From positions 77,985,051-78,049,050 of the forward strand of contig NC_045432.1 of the NCBI RefSeq assembly GCF_902635505.1: a stretch of 64,000 bases of DNA, in the 5' to 3' direction. Of the stretch, positions 38,401-49,597 are shown one piece after another; within the stretch, counting starts at the first letter, position 1; each line of letters begins with the position of its first letter. This DNA is from Sarcophilus harrisii (taxonomy: Eukaryota > Chordata > Mammalia > Dasyuromorphia > Dasyuridae). The notes below the pieces were generated by a model. That model saw nothing but the letters and a program-made list of their open reading frames with translations, did not search any database and had not been told where the DNA came from. Both the position numbers and the translations under genes were made by a program.

Positions 38401-41400
38401 GAGCCCTAGAGTACTCCTGAGGGACTTCTCGGTTACAAAGGCCAGGTCCGGGTTCCTCATACAAAACCCGGTTTCTCATTTGGTCCCTGATTGGGCCGGT
38501 TGGCAGCCAGTGTAGTGTCATGAGCTAGAGGAAGGGGAGGTCACAGGACTCTGGAGCGGGAAGGAGGGAAATGACATCAGATTCTCTCCCTTCTTACGGT
38601 CTCGGAGCGTCATCTTCCAGGGGCTCCAGCTTGTTCAGGAGCACATAAGCAGGAGCCTTATCATCGATCTCCTTCAGCTCTAACCCAAACACCTGGCGAG
38701 GGAGAGAGAGGGGAGAGGCTCAGCAAGAGGGAGCTCAACAGCATTCAGCAAACCCCAGGCAGAGAACGACACAAGTTGGGGTTTGTGGAAATCGATTCCC
38801 ACGACTAGAGGAGCCTCGGAGGCTGGGACAGAGATGGGAAAAGAGAAAGTGCAAAATACAGGTGGGTGGAGTTCAGGGGCAGGATGGCAGCAGGAGAGGA
38901 CACAGACCCGGACTACACAGCTGCAGGTTTTATGAGGAATCTGGGCAAATGAGCAAAGAAAAAGTGCAACACCGGCTGGAAATGCTAATGAGGGGGAGGC
39001 TGGGCAGCCACGAGGACAAGAGTCCGAGGCTCTAGGCCCAGCACACACAAAATGAGGGCGCATTGCACTGGATCTTTCCCAGCTATCATCTGATGATTCA
39101 GCAGCACCCACTGACCTGCTCCAACATCTGACCAGCTCGATTGATGATCTCTGTGGTCATGTCCTTGTATTCCTTAATAACAGTATTCACAATATCTATG
39201 GAGGACAAGCAATAGTCACAGCTCCAACTTTCTTCACCCCCAAATGGGATGGGCCCCGGGGCCCTTCCCGTGGACTCCTCATTCTTGGCCTCTGTCCAGT
39301 ACTGGACACGGAGTGATCACTTGCTGCTGCTTGGGGCATCTTTCCTACTTCCCGCACAACCTGTCTGGCCCTTCTCGAACTTTTTTCTTTACTGGATCTT
39401 CAAAAGAGGCGCTCCACAGGCAAAAGGGTGGGGAGCTCTGCCCTGCAACTCTGAGACTAAGGGGTAAGATGAGGTAACAGAGAAAGTCTAAAACTCCTGG
39501 GCTCAAGTCTGATGGGGACAGGAAGAAAGCTGACTCGGGGCACAGCTGGGAAAGGCGGGCTCCCCGGGGCAGAGCGGAGAGGGAGCAGCCACTTACCAGT
39601 TCGGTGAATGGGCAATTTTGTCTGATCCTTCACTAGCAGGTAATGGACCACCTCACAGGCCTGGGGAGAGAATGTAGGGTTAGAGCTGGAGAGAGACAGG
39701 AGGCTGAGACTATCGGAGCAAGGTGAAGGGAAGGAGAATCAAGCTGACAAAGCACCCAAAAAACGCCCAAAAGATTATAAAGACAGCAGGGTGACAGACA
39801 AGGTGAGGTAGAAGAAAACTGAGCTCTTACCTTCTTTTTTTTTTTTTTTTTTTTTTTAGAAAATGGATTTCTTCAGCATTTTCTGGTTTTTCCCCAGTTA
39901 CACTTAAAACAATATTTACATTTGTTTTTAAAATGTTGAGTTCCAGATTCTCTCCCTTAACCCCACCTTCACCCCTATTAAAAAAGCTCATGTGAAGTTA
40001 CAGAAAACAGTTTCAGAAAGGTCATGTTGTGACAGAAAACATCTCCCTCTCCCCACCCCATCCCCCCAAAAACTCTCAAGAAAAATAAAGTAAAACAAGA
40101 GCCATACCTTCTTTTCCAGCCTGGAATGAGATCTGTGGGGCAGGCTTCCCAAACCTGTCCTAGGCACCTCTTCCTCTTCCTCCTCTTCCTCCTCCCTGCG
40201 GCTGGGTCTGCGGACTTCATCCCTTTCTTCATCGTCGCTGTTAGACTTCTCCACCTGCAGTGGCAGGAAGAAAGAAGGGAGAGGGGCTTCCCTTAGGAGG
40301 TGTGGGCCCCAAATCCAGGAAGCTATTCCTGCCTAAGGGGCGTCAAGAGCTGGGGAGAACCTCCGGGGTCGGGTTGTAAGGCTGCTTCTATGATACAAAG
40401 AGGGCATCCTCTGCTCTGGGGGCAGGAAAAAACAAAGCAGGGGAAGAGGGCTCTGCAGGGACTTGGGTGCCAGGAAGGGTAGCAGCAGACTGACCTCGAG
40501 AGGAACGTGCACTGTCCTTCTGCGGGCTCCTCTCTTCTTTCTGGGCGACTTTTTCCCCACAGCCGCATCTTGATCCTGAAAAGCACTATTGCCCCCCAAG
40601 CCCACGGTCTACTTAGGATCCCTCACAGACACACCCCCTTTTAAAGGCCACCTCGCTAGCCACGACTGGGCCACTAGGTGGCTCACTAAGCCCATCCCTG
40701 TGCCCAGTCGTCCCCACTTAGGGGAACGAGCCCCCCACCAGATCCCGGCCGCCCTGCCTCCCTCCCCAGCTTCCCCCTCCTCCCGAAGCTCCCATAACAA
40801 TCAGACTCCCCTCGGCCTGGCGGCCCCCCCCCCCCCTCGCCCGCTTTCTCATCACTGGTGCCTCTTTCATAAGCCAGCAAACCTTAACGCTACCTGCTTC
40901 TCAGGGCCTGGCTCCCTCTACAGGGCCGTCGGCTACGGAACCTGCCTCGCCCAAGCCCGCCCCCAGCCAAGAAGATGGAGGACGGAGCCTCGCTCCATTG
41001 CCCATTCTCACCCACTCCAACCCAAGTCCTCACCAAGCGCCCCCCCTCCCCCCGCCCCGAATTTTCCTGGCTTCCACGGACCGAGTGCTCCTTCGGGTAG
41101 CTATCGACCTTCGCTCCTACAGCGAGCCCCGCTGTAGCCCAAGTTCTCTTCTCCCCCTTCCAGGAGCTTCCCCAGATCTGAATCCTCCCCTCCCCCACCG
41201 TAGCCGGCACCTTCCCCTCCTTCCGGGAGCTTCCACGGGCCAAAGAGCACTGCCCACCCTTCGCCTACGCCTCCCCCCGAAAATCGGCTGAGCCCCCTCC
41301 CCTCAGTAGCCGGTGAAGGTTCCCCCCCCAGCCCCACTCCCTTCGATGATGCCCCCCATCCCCATCGGCCGCCCCGTCCCCTCAATGCTGGCGAGTCCCC

Positions 41401-42458
41401 CTCCCCAACCTCAGCCTCCCCGCCCGTCTCTGCTCACCTGGCTCCGGCCACCCCGAGGCCGAGGTGGAAGGGCCCTCGTCCAGGCCGCCAGCGGCCTCGG
41501 CTCCGCAGGCCCTGGAGCGCAGCAGTGAGCGAGGCAGGCCGGCCGCAGGCGGGGAGGGCTGCTACCGCCAGCGCCCGGAGCCCGCCGCTCGCCCCGCCTC
41601 CTCGGCAGCCTCTCGCAGCTCCCTCGGCTCTGGCCCCGCCCGCGCGGGCGGCCCCGGCCGCCCGCCCATGGGCTGCCGGGGGCGGGCCCCGAGCGCCACG
41701 TTTGGATTGCCGCTCATGGTTCGGGGCGCCTCGGGGAAGAGAGGCTGGGCGGGGGCGGCGACCGCTTTGCGCTCCCTGCGCCTCTGGCCGCCCTCGCTCG
41801 CCTCGCTGCTGCCCTCGCTCTCCTCGCTCTCCCTGGGCTGCTGACCTCCCCACGCGTCTGGGCACGGACTGCGGAGGAGAAGAGAGACACGGCGCGTGCG
41901 CCGCTGCGCCCACCGGAAAACCCCGACCGCGGGAGGGGAGGGGGGCGCGTGCGCGGTCCCACTCGACTCACGTGCCGGCGGCCCCCCAGCCACGCGAGGC
42001 GGGGGAGCTCGCACCCACGGGGCCGCGCCCCCTCCCAAACGCCCTCCCCAGTCAGGGACTCGCCCCCCCCACTCAGCAGCCCCACTTAGCGCGAGGGGCC
42101 CGACTCGGCACTTACCTGGAGGCGGCCGCTGCCTCGGCAGCCTCAGTCTCTCCAACGGCCCCGGCACAGGCGCCTTCCTCCTGGAAGGAGCCCTCCTCCG
42201 GAGCAGACCCGGCCCCCGGCCCGGGGGTGGGGGTGGGGCTGGAGCTGGAGCTGCCGAACTGCGGGGGGGCTCCCTCTGGGGCCCAGCGAGGCCAGCGGGT
42301 GCGAGAGCGGCCTCGCTGCTGCCGCCACTAGACTCGCCCTGCAGGTCGGTGAGGGTGCCCAGCCGGTGCCAGGCATCCATCATGGCCTCCATGTCCTCTC
42401 CTCGGCTCTGAGGGCCGCCGCCTCGGGCCGACCCTCTTCGGGGCTGCTTGGCTGCCAT
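35244..42458 (-). CDS. MAGE family protein, multi-exon (MAGED/NSMCE3-like), 466 aa
   Basis: Twelve exons join with matching phases into 467 codons. The MAGE homology domain (about 216-412) includes [67 protein letters not shown] and [19 protein letters not shown]. Such domains are tandem winged helices that bind RING E3 ligases, as NSMCE3 binds NSMCE1 in SMC5/6. The N-terminus is Pro/Arg/Ala-rich, followed by a basic stretch ([13 protein letters not shown], 148-160, possible nuclear signal) and nine consecutive glutamates in exon 4. The tail (416-466) is an Ala-Ser/Ala-Asp repeat, recalling the Ser/Ala-rich end of MAGED2. Position beside and convergent with PFKFB1 equals that of TRO/MAGED2 in human. 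Placental genomes split this family into many genes; a marsupial copy may stand for the ancestral one, so no single human symbol is assigned. Confidence 0.93.
35584..35698 (-). CDS. MAGE gene exon 11
   Basis: It encodes [20 protein letters not shown] and [18 protein letters not shown], the best-conserved block of the MAGE homology domain. Confidence 0.96.
36327..36389 (-). CDS. MAGE gene exon 10
   Basis: It encodes [20 protein letters not shown]; acceptor 'ttctttag', donor gtgagt, phase 2. Confidence 0.95.
36530..36795 (+). repeat. CORE-SINE in MAGE intron 9
   Basis: It has 'ttacgaccccattgggggtt', 'ccatttccttctccagataa', 'gtcatacagctagtaagtgt' and 'ttcctgactcctagccca', preceded by (CTG)5. 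Confidence 0.9.
36796..37859. other. MAGE intron 9, no further feature seen
   Basis: No other exon, repeat or open frame with support was found here. Confidence 0.5.
37860..37902 (-). CDS. MAGE gene exon 9 (43 nt)
   Basis: The short exon encodes [13 protein letters not shown] with split codons at both ends; the donor is gtatgg. Confidence 0.93.
38008..38087 (-). CDS. MAGE gene exon 8
   Basis: It encodes [20 protein letters not shown] and GNSAKE, the hydrophobic core helix typical of MAGE domains. Confidence 0.96.
38598..38692 (-). CDS. MAGE gene exon 7
   Basis: It encodes [20 protein letters not shown] and [11 protein letters not shown]; donor gtaaga. Confidence 0.96.
39116..39195 (-). CDS. 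MAGE gene exon 6
   Basis: It encodes [20 protein letters not shown] and GQMLEQ; donor gtcagt. Confidence 0.95.
39597..39660 (-). CDS. MAGE gene exon 5
   Basis: It encodes [20 protein letters not shown] and T, the start of the MAGE homology domain; donor gtaagt. Confidence 0.95.
39839..40104 (-). mobile_element. LINE 3' fragment inserted at the MAGE exon 4 donor
   Basis: A 266-nt L1-type 3' end, poly(A) on the minus strand, shares its 3' UTR with the larger element at 55.88-59.05 kb ('gttgtgacagaaaacat', 'gagttccagattctctccct'). An 11-bp duplication, taccttctttt, lies on both sides (39828-39838 and 40105-40115). It spans the exon 4 donor, so the insertion left two copies of that splice site. 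Confidence 0.85.
40108..40254 (-). CDS. MAGE gene exon 4
   Basis: It encodes [20 protein letters not shown], nine glutamates, then [20 protein letters not shown]. The donor used in this model is AAAAGAAG|gtatgg; a duplicate, stronger donor (gtaaga) lies 277 nt further on, beyond an inserted LINE fragment. Confidence 0.92.
40495..40575 (-). CDS. MAGE gene exon 3
   Basis: It encodes [20 protein letters not shown] and TVHVPLE, a basic segment that may be a nuclear localisation signal; phase 0 at both ends. Confidence 0.85.
41438..41511 (-). CDS. MAGE gene exon 2 (74 nt)
   Basis: Acceptor 'gctgcgctccag' and donor 'gccag|gtgagc' bound 74 nt. Only this length connects exon 1 (phase 1) with exon 3 (phase 0), giving [20 protein letters not shown] and GRSQ. 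Composition makes alternatives possible. Confidence 0.7.
42116..42458 (-). CDS. MAGE gene exon 1 with start codon
   Basis: The ATG at 42458 is in an 'agagATGGc' context. It begins [20 protein letters not shown], has a short less biased stretch, [20 protein letters not shown], then Pro/Ala/Arg-rich sequence up to a consensus donor (CCTCCAG|gtaagt). It was chosen because its phase agrees with every later exon. Confidence 0.82.
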
Positions 42459-42508
42459 CTCTTCCTTTGCGACGCTGTCTCACAACTGAGGGCACACACA
42501 TACGAGGG

Positions 42509-42551
42509 CTATTATAAGTCTGGCAGTGCCCAATAGGGGCAGACGACGTCA
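42509..42551 (-). promoter_or_regulatory. MAGE core promoter: TATA-like, CCAAT and CRE-like words
   Basis: Reading on the minus strand toward the gene there is tgacgtcg (42544-42551, one base from a CRE), attgg (42530-42534, inverted CCAAT) and ttataatag (42509-42517, TATA-like). The start codon follows about 50 nt later. The order and spacing resemble a compact promoter; an upstream noncoding exon remains possible. Confidence 0.5.
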
Positions 42552-42559
42552 GCACTAAA

Positions 42560-43050
42560 AATCATGGTAGGGTCAACTCCCCTCCAGGTGCCAGATGGGA
42601 CTAGCTCTCCTTGCATAGGCTGACCCGAGGTAGGGCCTCCTCAGTGCCCTCCCAATGCCCTTGACCGGCTTCATGGGCAGTCCCCAGCACCTGAGACACA
42701 AGAGGTCATCACCGGGTTCCTCCACTGGAAACCCTTGGGGCAGGGAAGCCTACTCCTCCTTACTGGTCAGTTGAGTTTACTCCAGATGCACCCGAGTCCA
42801 ATGTATTCTATTGATTCCGGTCAATTCAGCCCAGGTCCCTTCTGTCTCAGTCCATCAGGACCCTGCTATACCCCATGCAGGTGGGTCCACTCCTGCCTCT
42901 TAGCTATGGCCCCTTCAAGAGCTGGCTCTGGAGAGACCTGATCACTCACCCTAATTTCTCTTTGCCAAGAGGAGGTGGGGGAGAGAAGGTCTCCATCCCA
43001 ACAACCCTTTCCAGTCATTTTGGCTAATTCAAGTCTGTCAATACAACTGC
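42560..43050. other. Intergenic, no feature recognised
   Basis: Unique-looking DNA upstream of the MAGE promoter. Confidence 0.5.
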
Positions 43051-43054
43051 CAGA

Positions 43055-43525
43055 TGCCTATTCCTAAAGCATAGCTCCCTGTTCAGGGTGCCCCGAATGC
43101 ACACTTCTCTACCTGATACCTTCCAGGGGTTCCCTCTCACGTGATCTATGTGAAAACCAGACTGGTCTCTTTGCTTTTCAGAGTATGAGACACTTGAGCT
43201 TTCCTCTCAAGCTGCCCAGCCCCCCATGCCTGACAAGTGCTACCTCTTGGAACCCCTAACTCCCCTCAGAGATCGGCCCATACCCACATCCTGAAAGGAC
43301 CTTTTCTTGATTTCCCCTTTTGTGAATTTCCGAATCGTCCCCCACCCCCTCCAAATCACCTTAAATTCATTTGCTTTCCATCTTGCATTCCCTCATATGT
43401 GAAAGTGTGGAAGTGTCCTAGAACAATGAAATTCCCTTGAGGGCAAGAACTGTCCTGTATTTATATTTTGAATCCCCAGTGCCCGGCACAGAGTAGATAA
43501 TAAATTCCTGTTCAATTGATTGGCT
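43055..43525 (+). repeat. L2 LINE 3' end
   Basis: It ends with 'aatccccagtgcccggcaca' and 'gagtagataataaattcctg', the L2 terminus. Confidence 0.7.
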
Positions 43526-43589
43526 TCGATTTAACCGAGTTCAGTGGAATTCAGTTCAATTCATTGAACAGGAGGGAGTCAAGAAATCA

Positions 43590-43800
43590 TTGTCCTTGCT
43601 GGTCAGTCATTTCGATTGTGTCTGGTTCTTTGTGACCCTATTGGACTTTTCTTGGCAAAGATCCTGGACTAGTTGGCCATTTCCTTCTCCAGAACTGAGA
43701 CAAACAAGGTGAAGTGACTTGACCAGGATCACACAGCTAGGAAGTGTCTGAGGTTGGATTTCAATTCAGGTCTTCCTGATTCCAGATTTGGCCCTAGCTA
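43590..43800 (+). repeat. CORE-SINE
   Basis: It has 'ttctttgtgaccctattgga', 'gttggccatttccttctcca' and 'gatcacacagctaggaagtg'. Confidence 0.9.
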
Positions 43801-46300
43801 CAGGAGATTCAGGATACCTGCTTTTGAATTCTACCTCCAACACTTCCGATAACCTGTGTGACCATGGGAAGGTCACAAACTATCTGTGAAGTGGGAGGGT
43901 CAAAATATCTTGGATAAATCTCATCAGTGGGTGGAAAAGTGACCCTTCTATCCCATATCATTGGGAAGAACTTCCAAATCAATGAGATTGCAGGCCCCAT
44001 TGACTATCTGTTATTATTATTCTGAATTTCAAGTGAATTCCCTGTCACCCATGGTTGCAGCAGCCCTCTGTAAGCCAAATGCTCAGTGTTTTCCCCTTTG
44101 TTTTCTTGCTATTTCTAGGCACCGGGGAGAAGGGAAAACTCGGGGAGCAGGGAGTCCCAAGGCCGGGACTCCTCGTCTAAGTTGTTGCTTGCAATTGTTT
44201 CATATAGTGCCATAGCAGGAGACTTCAAAACGGTCACCGGATTTATAGAAAACAGACTAAAAGATGCTAGAGCGTAAGCAGGAGAAACACGCCGGCTGTG
44301 CCAAAGACAGCCAGCCCTCCGGCCGACGTTCTGGACAGCACCGGCCCCTGAAGGAAGATGAGGGAGACGGCTCTTGCCCAAACCTCCAAGGACCATCCCC
44401 TTATTACTCACCGGCCTCAAGCTGCAGCCGGCAATCAGCCGGGAAGCAGATGCCATTCTAATAGGAGCCAGGCTCCTGAGTGCCACCTGCCATGGGATGG
44501 CAAGGTTCTCTTTGCTTTCACTTTGTGACTGCGATCTGGAATTGCTCTTCTCCACAAAAGGCTATCGTATGACTGTTCCTTTGCCAAAAGTGAAATTGAG
44601 AATAAAGATCTTAACAGGGATTTAGGACTTTAGCTCACTCGAGGAATGGCTGGACTTCAGCCAACTGGGAATATTCATGTTATCTTTTCTTTTCCGTTCC
44701 ATCCAGGAAATATAATCAAATATAGCATCCTTTTAGGTGGCCAGAAGGTGCAGTGGAGATAAGATAGGAACCCCATGAGATAGATATTTTGGTAAATTAT
44801 GATTTGGGAATATTTTTTTACCTATTAAAAAAAAAAAAACCCAAACTCAGCGAGGAGTTCAAGAGAAGTTTAGGAGCCAGGGGACCCTGCTAAGCAATGT
44901 CTGTGTGCTTGCAAAATGACCGGAGCTGATAGCTCAGACAGATTTTATCGGGGAGTACTTAGACCCGTGTATCTTAGGAAGCACATGGGCATCTCTTAGC
45001 CTTGTCCTAGCCAGTTGGTTTTAGTTTCTAGTACAGAAGAGTACAAAGAGCAGAGACTGTTGTGGAAAGGAGAAAATTCAGTTCTATGGGAACAGCAGTA
45101 AAATTCTATTTAATTCAGTTTAATTCCACTTTCAAATCATTTGTGTTTAACTGAACAAGGAGGCACTAACAAATGGTAACTACTCAAGCTGTGACTCTCA
45201 AGTCTCATAAAGTGTCTGGTATAAGAGAAGTCCCATCAAAATGCCCAAACCACAATTGTATGTTCTACTCCCCTCCCCCAAAATAGTACCTCATATCCCA
45301 GGGCCACATAGGCAGCCAAGAGCCTTCTCCAAGGCAAAAGGCATACAGCATTTGCCATCCACACAAACCCTCAGAGTACCGGACTTGCAAGAGAAAGCCA
45401 GTAGCATTGCAACCCTAGACTTGGGCTCGGGCAATCCTGAAGGGGAAGCCCCAGTAACAAGCATCACTGACCTAAGAACAAGACTTGGATCCATAGGGAA
45501 AACTTTACAAAGGTTTGAAGATTTGAAGGTCCCCCAGACTTCTGCCCTGGCCACATCTTGTCTAAAATTCTGGGAACCACATTGAAGGAAGGATACTGAA
45601 AAGTTGGAGCACATCATTAACAAGGTGGACTACTAGGGTGCTGAGAAGACCGGATGGAGACCATGCTGTAGCATCAGTGCTTAGTCTGGGGAGAAGAACA
45701 GGGAAGAGGTGGAGTGGAGCCGCCCACTATTTTAACTATTTGAAATGTCATCCTTTGGAAAAGAGATTATCCTTTTTCTACTTGGCCCCAGAGGACAAAA
45801 TTAGGACCCAAAAGGGTTAAAAGCTGCAAGGAGGCAGATTTCGGTCCATGATAAGGACAAAATATCTAAAATTTCATGCTATTTCAAGTTGGAAGGGAAT
45901 GCTTTCACTCACTGGAGGTCTCCAAATCAGGGCTGCCCACTTATTGGGATGTTCATACACAATGATTTCACTAAGGTCTCTTCTACCTCTCCCCCCAAAA
46001 AAGTCAAACAGTTGTCCTGAGCTGGAACACCTCCACTTCTTGACCCTCAAGCAGAAGCCTTATCTGATCCCAATTATAGTCCAAACTGCCACAACCTTAA
46101 CAAGTTTTCCCTGAATGATCCAGTCCAGAGCAATCGCTGTCTTCTCTGAGTTACCCAAGAATTGCCCTAAATTCGAGGGGGTAGGGGTTCAAGAAATAAA
46201 GGTTTGAATCTTGTCTCTATCACTGACTGAAGGTCAGGACTGCCTCCTTCTCCTCTCTTCCCCCCCCCCCAATATAGGCAAATCTGTTGCTATCTCTGCA
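43801..46300. other. No gene recognised
   Basis: The open frames at 44115-44555 (minus, 146 codons) and 45241-45585 (plus, 114 codons) have ordinary composition but no recognised family, partner exons or flanking signals. Confidence 0.5.
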
Positions 46301-46480
46301 ATAAAGTAGCTGCTCATCCATTGGGAGTGATACGATGATGAAATAAGCTAGGATAATGAGAAATTCAGGGAAACACGCAAGACGTGTGCAATGATACAGA
46401 ATGAGGGAAATAGAACTGAACAAAATGGTATACACACGATTTCCAAAATATAGATCAAAAGAACAAGAAAGTGGAGCTGG
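46300..46480 (+). repeat. Probable L1-derived fragment
   Basis: The words 'gaaattcagggaaacacgca', 'gcaatgatacagaatgaggg' and 'aaatagaactgaacaa' resemble a diverged form of the L1 3' block ending in 'agcagaaccaggagaac'. Confidence 0.45.
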
Positions 46481-46585
46481 GCTTCCCCCAAAAGAGACTT
46501 TCCCTCTTTCATTGGAGAGGTGGGAGCCCATGGATGCAGAGTACATGCTGTCAGACATGTACCAGCTTTGATTTGGTTTTGCTGA

Positions 46586-46677
46586 AATAATCTTTTACAT
46601 CATTATTGTAAGGGGAAACTTCCTGAGGAGGGAATAAGGCAAGGAAGGAAGTATTTGGAGACGATAATGATGTAAAA
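46586..46677. repeat. Inverted repeat (hairpin)
   Basis: 'ttttacatcattattgt' near 46590 and 'acgataatgatgtaaaa' near 46660 pair over 17 nt with one mismatch around a loop of about 50 nt. It may be a degraded palindromic transposon. Confidence 0.6.
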
Positions 46678-46699
46678 TCAAAAATGGCCAATAATGAAG

Positions 46700-49370
46700 G
46701 GAGCCAAAACCAAATCATCAGAAATGATTCTAACAGTCTATTAAGGTAAATTCTACCAATACGACAACATGCACAAAATGTACGGGGTGCAGCTAACCCA
46801 GTTGGGAGAGGAAAATTTCTATTCCTGAAACCCCCATGCTAATTAAAGGGTAAAAAGGAGGACCAAAGAAGTGAGAGTGCAATTGTGTTAAAGAAGCAAA
46901 TTAATCTAAAAAATATGATTTTGAAAATGAAAGCATAGAAGATGTTTTGGGACATTAAATTAATAAAAACAGAATTGGTTTTGAAGATGTAAACATTGGT
47001 TAGCTATATGCTCATTTGAGTTTTTTTAAAAGACAGCAAAATCAAAATTGCAAAGGGGAATTCTCAACAAGTAGAAAATAGAGAAATGAGCAAAATAATA
47101 TAGATATATAAAATAATATAGCTATATAAAAAAGGAGTAGCTCCTATTGAAAGAGTACTTTCACATTGGCAAAAAGCTTTCCCTGCTTTAGCTCATTTAA
47201 ACCTCGAAAGAGGTATTCTTCAGGCTTTTACCAAAGTACCCAAAGGGTGAGTCTGGGCACCGGCTTCGGAAACCCCGGGTCAGGTCCTTTCTGATTTCAA
47301 CTTGATCTCCGAAAAAGAACAAGTAGCAAACGAGGACTTTGGACTGGGAAAAGCGAACATTTTGTGCACAGAGAACTGTAGCAAGCACTTAAAGAACAAG
47401 TCTGCATTATGCTGCTTAAGGATTTTCAAATCAGGAAGGGGAAGGCTGTCTCCTAAAGTGTTTTTATTTTTTGAGACCAACCTAGCCCTGATTCTCACAG
47501 AAAGAATGATGAAGCATGGGAAGAGCCCTCTAGAAGGAATATCACCTATGGCATCCTTGCCAGATTATGCAAGAAAATACTGGTAAAAGATTCTTGTAAC
47601 AAGTGCAACTTATTTTTCATTACAACCAAGTCAGATTTATGCTGGGAGCACAAGGGTGGTCTGTTATCAGGAAGAGAGTGAGCAGGATCGAAAACATTAT
47701 GAACAAAACAACAACGACAACTTGAATGGATTTGGAAAAAGTCTCCTGAAAGACAGCTGTCTTTTATGTTAAAAACAAGATAACGTGTAGGAAGGAAAAA
47801 GGACCTTTGTGTAATAGGGTTATTGCTATAGCAGGATAGAGGAATCATCGTCATCATAAGGAGCCCCCCCCAGCAACAGCAAGAGCTCCCCTTACTGCAG
47901 TGGGGACTAGATAGGATGGATTTTCTCTCCATTTTATTAGACTGCAGGCCACTGAGTCTGGCAAGCTAATGGTTTCTAGCTGTTCACCTCCCACCCTCCC
48001 ACCCCTTCTCCCTTCTCCAAGGCCGGTGTTCCCATTGTAATCTGCACACGCAAAGCCGGACCAACTGCCTTGAGACTGGGAGATTGCAGAGCCAAGGGTA
48101 CAAGCCACAGATTGCTTCATTTTCCCAAAACTCCCTCTGAGAAGCTCATTCCTCTTCTCTGAAAGCTCTGAACTCCCCAAGCTTACCATAAAAACTCCCA
48201 GATCCCAAGTTGGGCTTTCAAGGTTCTCCACGCTCTGAGTCTTAAAGTACCTTTCCGGCTAATCACCCGTTATCTTAATGGTCACATCTTACCCCCTCCA
48301 ACGTCCCCAGTTACTTACTGTTAGCTGAGCCCGCTCTCGGCCTCCTCCCTTCACCGGTGCTAGAGCTCCTTCAGAGGACCCTCTCACTGGTGGAGGACAG
48401 AAGACAATGGCAGGGAGGGGGTAGGCGGGCCTTTGCTAAACTTGGGAGATTTGGAGAGGACTCACATGATGGGGGTGGGGAGCCTCAGTGGACAGACAGC
48501 TAAAAACAGCACAGAGCAGAGGGAGCCCCGGGGTGGGGGTGGGGGGGAAGAGTAGGGGGGCCGGGGAGGGAGAGGTCACTTGTGCAAAGAGAACAGGACA
48601 TTGAGAGAAACCCAGAGGACATCTAGTTCCACCTGGACCTCCTCTGGGACATCTCTGAGCTCACCTCCAGAAACATTGTGCTTTGAGGCAGCTGGGGTGT
48701 GAAAGCGCTCGCTCCCTCTTGTTTATCCTTCCTTTGGGAAGAGAACCTTGACATGGGGGACATATTCCGGGCGTGCAAGTGAGCTGGATTTGAGGGAGAG
48801 AGTCTGGCTCTCTCCTCCGGAGCCACCTGGATCCAGAGGCCAGAGAGAGATCAGGACTACTGGACATGGCCTTGGATGTGTGTGTGTGGGGGGAAGCCTT
48901 GGCCTTTGTAAGCCAAGGTCCTCAGCGGGTCTCTGTCTGCCTGAGGCAACGCCCAAGCAGTTCGCTTCATCTCTCCCTGACACTGACCAGAAAGAGCCAG
49001 CTCTTGTAGCAAAGGGTTGCGTGGCTTTGCGTGCTGAGTTTGCCACTCCCTAGCTGGGGGATTCCAAGCTGTGGGACCACTCTGACCTCTCCAAATCTAA
49101 GTTTCTTTGCCTCTAAAATGGGTATAGCGGTACTTGGGCCACTTACCTGGCTCATGGTCTTGTCGTACCATTGACTTTATTCCTCTTCCTGGGTAAGCTT
49201 TCTTTCCAATACTTGGTGTCCTCTGTGCTACAGAAGCCTGTCCCACCCACCCCCACCGCACCTTGAGAGTGGGAAGCAAAAGGCCTTGATAGTATCTGGA
49301 AGAACTTGGCTGTAGTGGTAACTCCCACTCTGAGAGGGCTTTAAGGTTTACATTGAACTTGAGAGAAGAG
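46700..49370. other. No gene recognised
   Basis: AT-rich to about 47.8 kb, then more GC-rich with a G-rich stretch at 48.45-48.57 kb. Open frames are at most 128 codons and overlap on both strands. Confidence 0.5.
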
Positions 49371-49374
49371 GCAG

Positions 49375-49590
49375 GGGGGGAAATAAAGAGTCCTTAAGTG
49401 CCTGCTTTGTGTCAGACACGTGCCAAGTGCTTTATAGATATTATTTCAGGTGCTATCACCATCCCCATTTTGTAGTTGAGGAAACTGAGGCAAACAAGTG
49501 AAATGACTTGCCCAGAGTCACAAACCTACTAAATGTCTGAGACTGGATTTGAACTCTGGTCTTCCTGACTCCAGTCTACTGTGGTGACAC
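49375..49590 (+). repeat. CORE-SINE (MIR-like)
   Basis: It has 'acacgtgccaagtgctttat', 'tgaggaaactgaggcaaaca' and 'ttgaactctggtcttcctga'. Confidence 0.85.
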
Positions 49591-49597
49591 CTCACAG

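Larger units (their letters stand above)
41430..42480 (-). promoter_or_regulatory. CpG island over MAGE exons 1-2
   Basis: About 1 kb of very GC- and CpG-rich DNA stops sharply just upstream of the start codon. It supports several long open frames in different phases on both strands, which is expected from its composition. Confidence 0.85.

Noticed and set aside
41562-41717. Alternative MAGE start [10 protein letters not shown] in good initiation context at 41717
   Set aside because: The frame reaches a stop within the CpG island and no donor puts it in phase with exon 2 or 3.
41434-42331. Long open frames on both strands in the CpG island (up to 268 codons plus strand)
   Set aside because: GC-rich DNA has few stops; only the minus-strand exon 1 and exon 2 frames join the conserved MAGE exons.
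44115-44555. 146-codon minus-strand open frame
   Set aside because: No family resemblance, no partner exon, no promoter; a chance frame cannot be excluded but nothing supports a gene.
45241-45585. 114-codon plus-strand open frame
   Set aside because: Ordinary composition but no recognised domain and no splice or poly(A) context.
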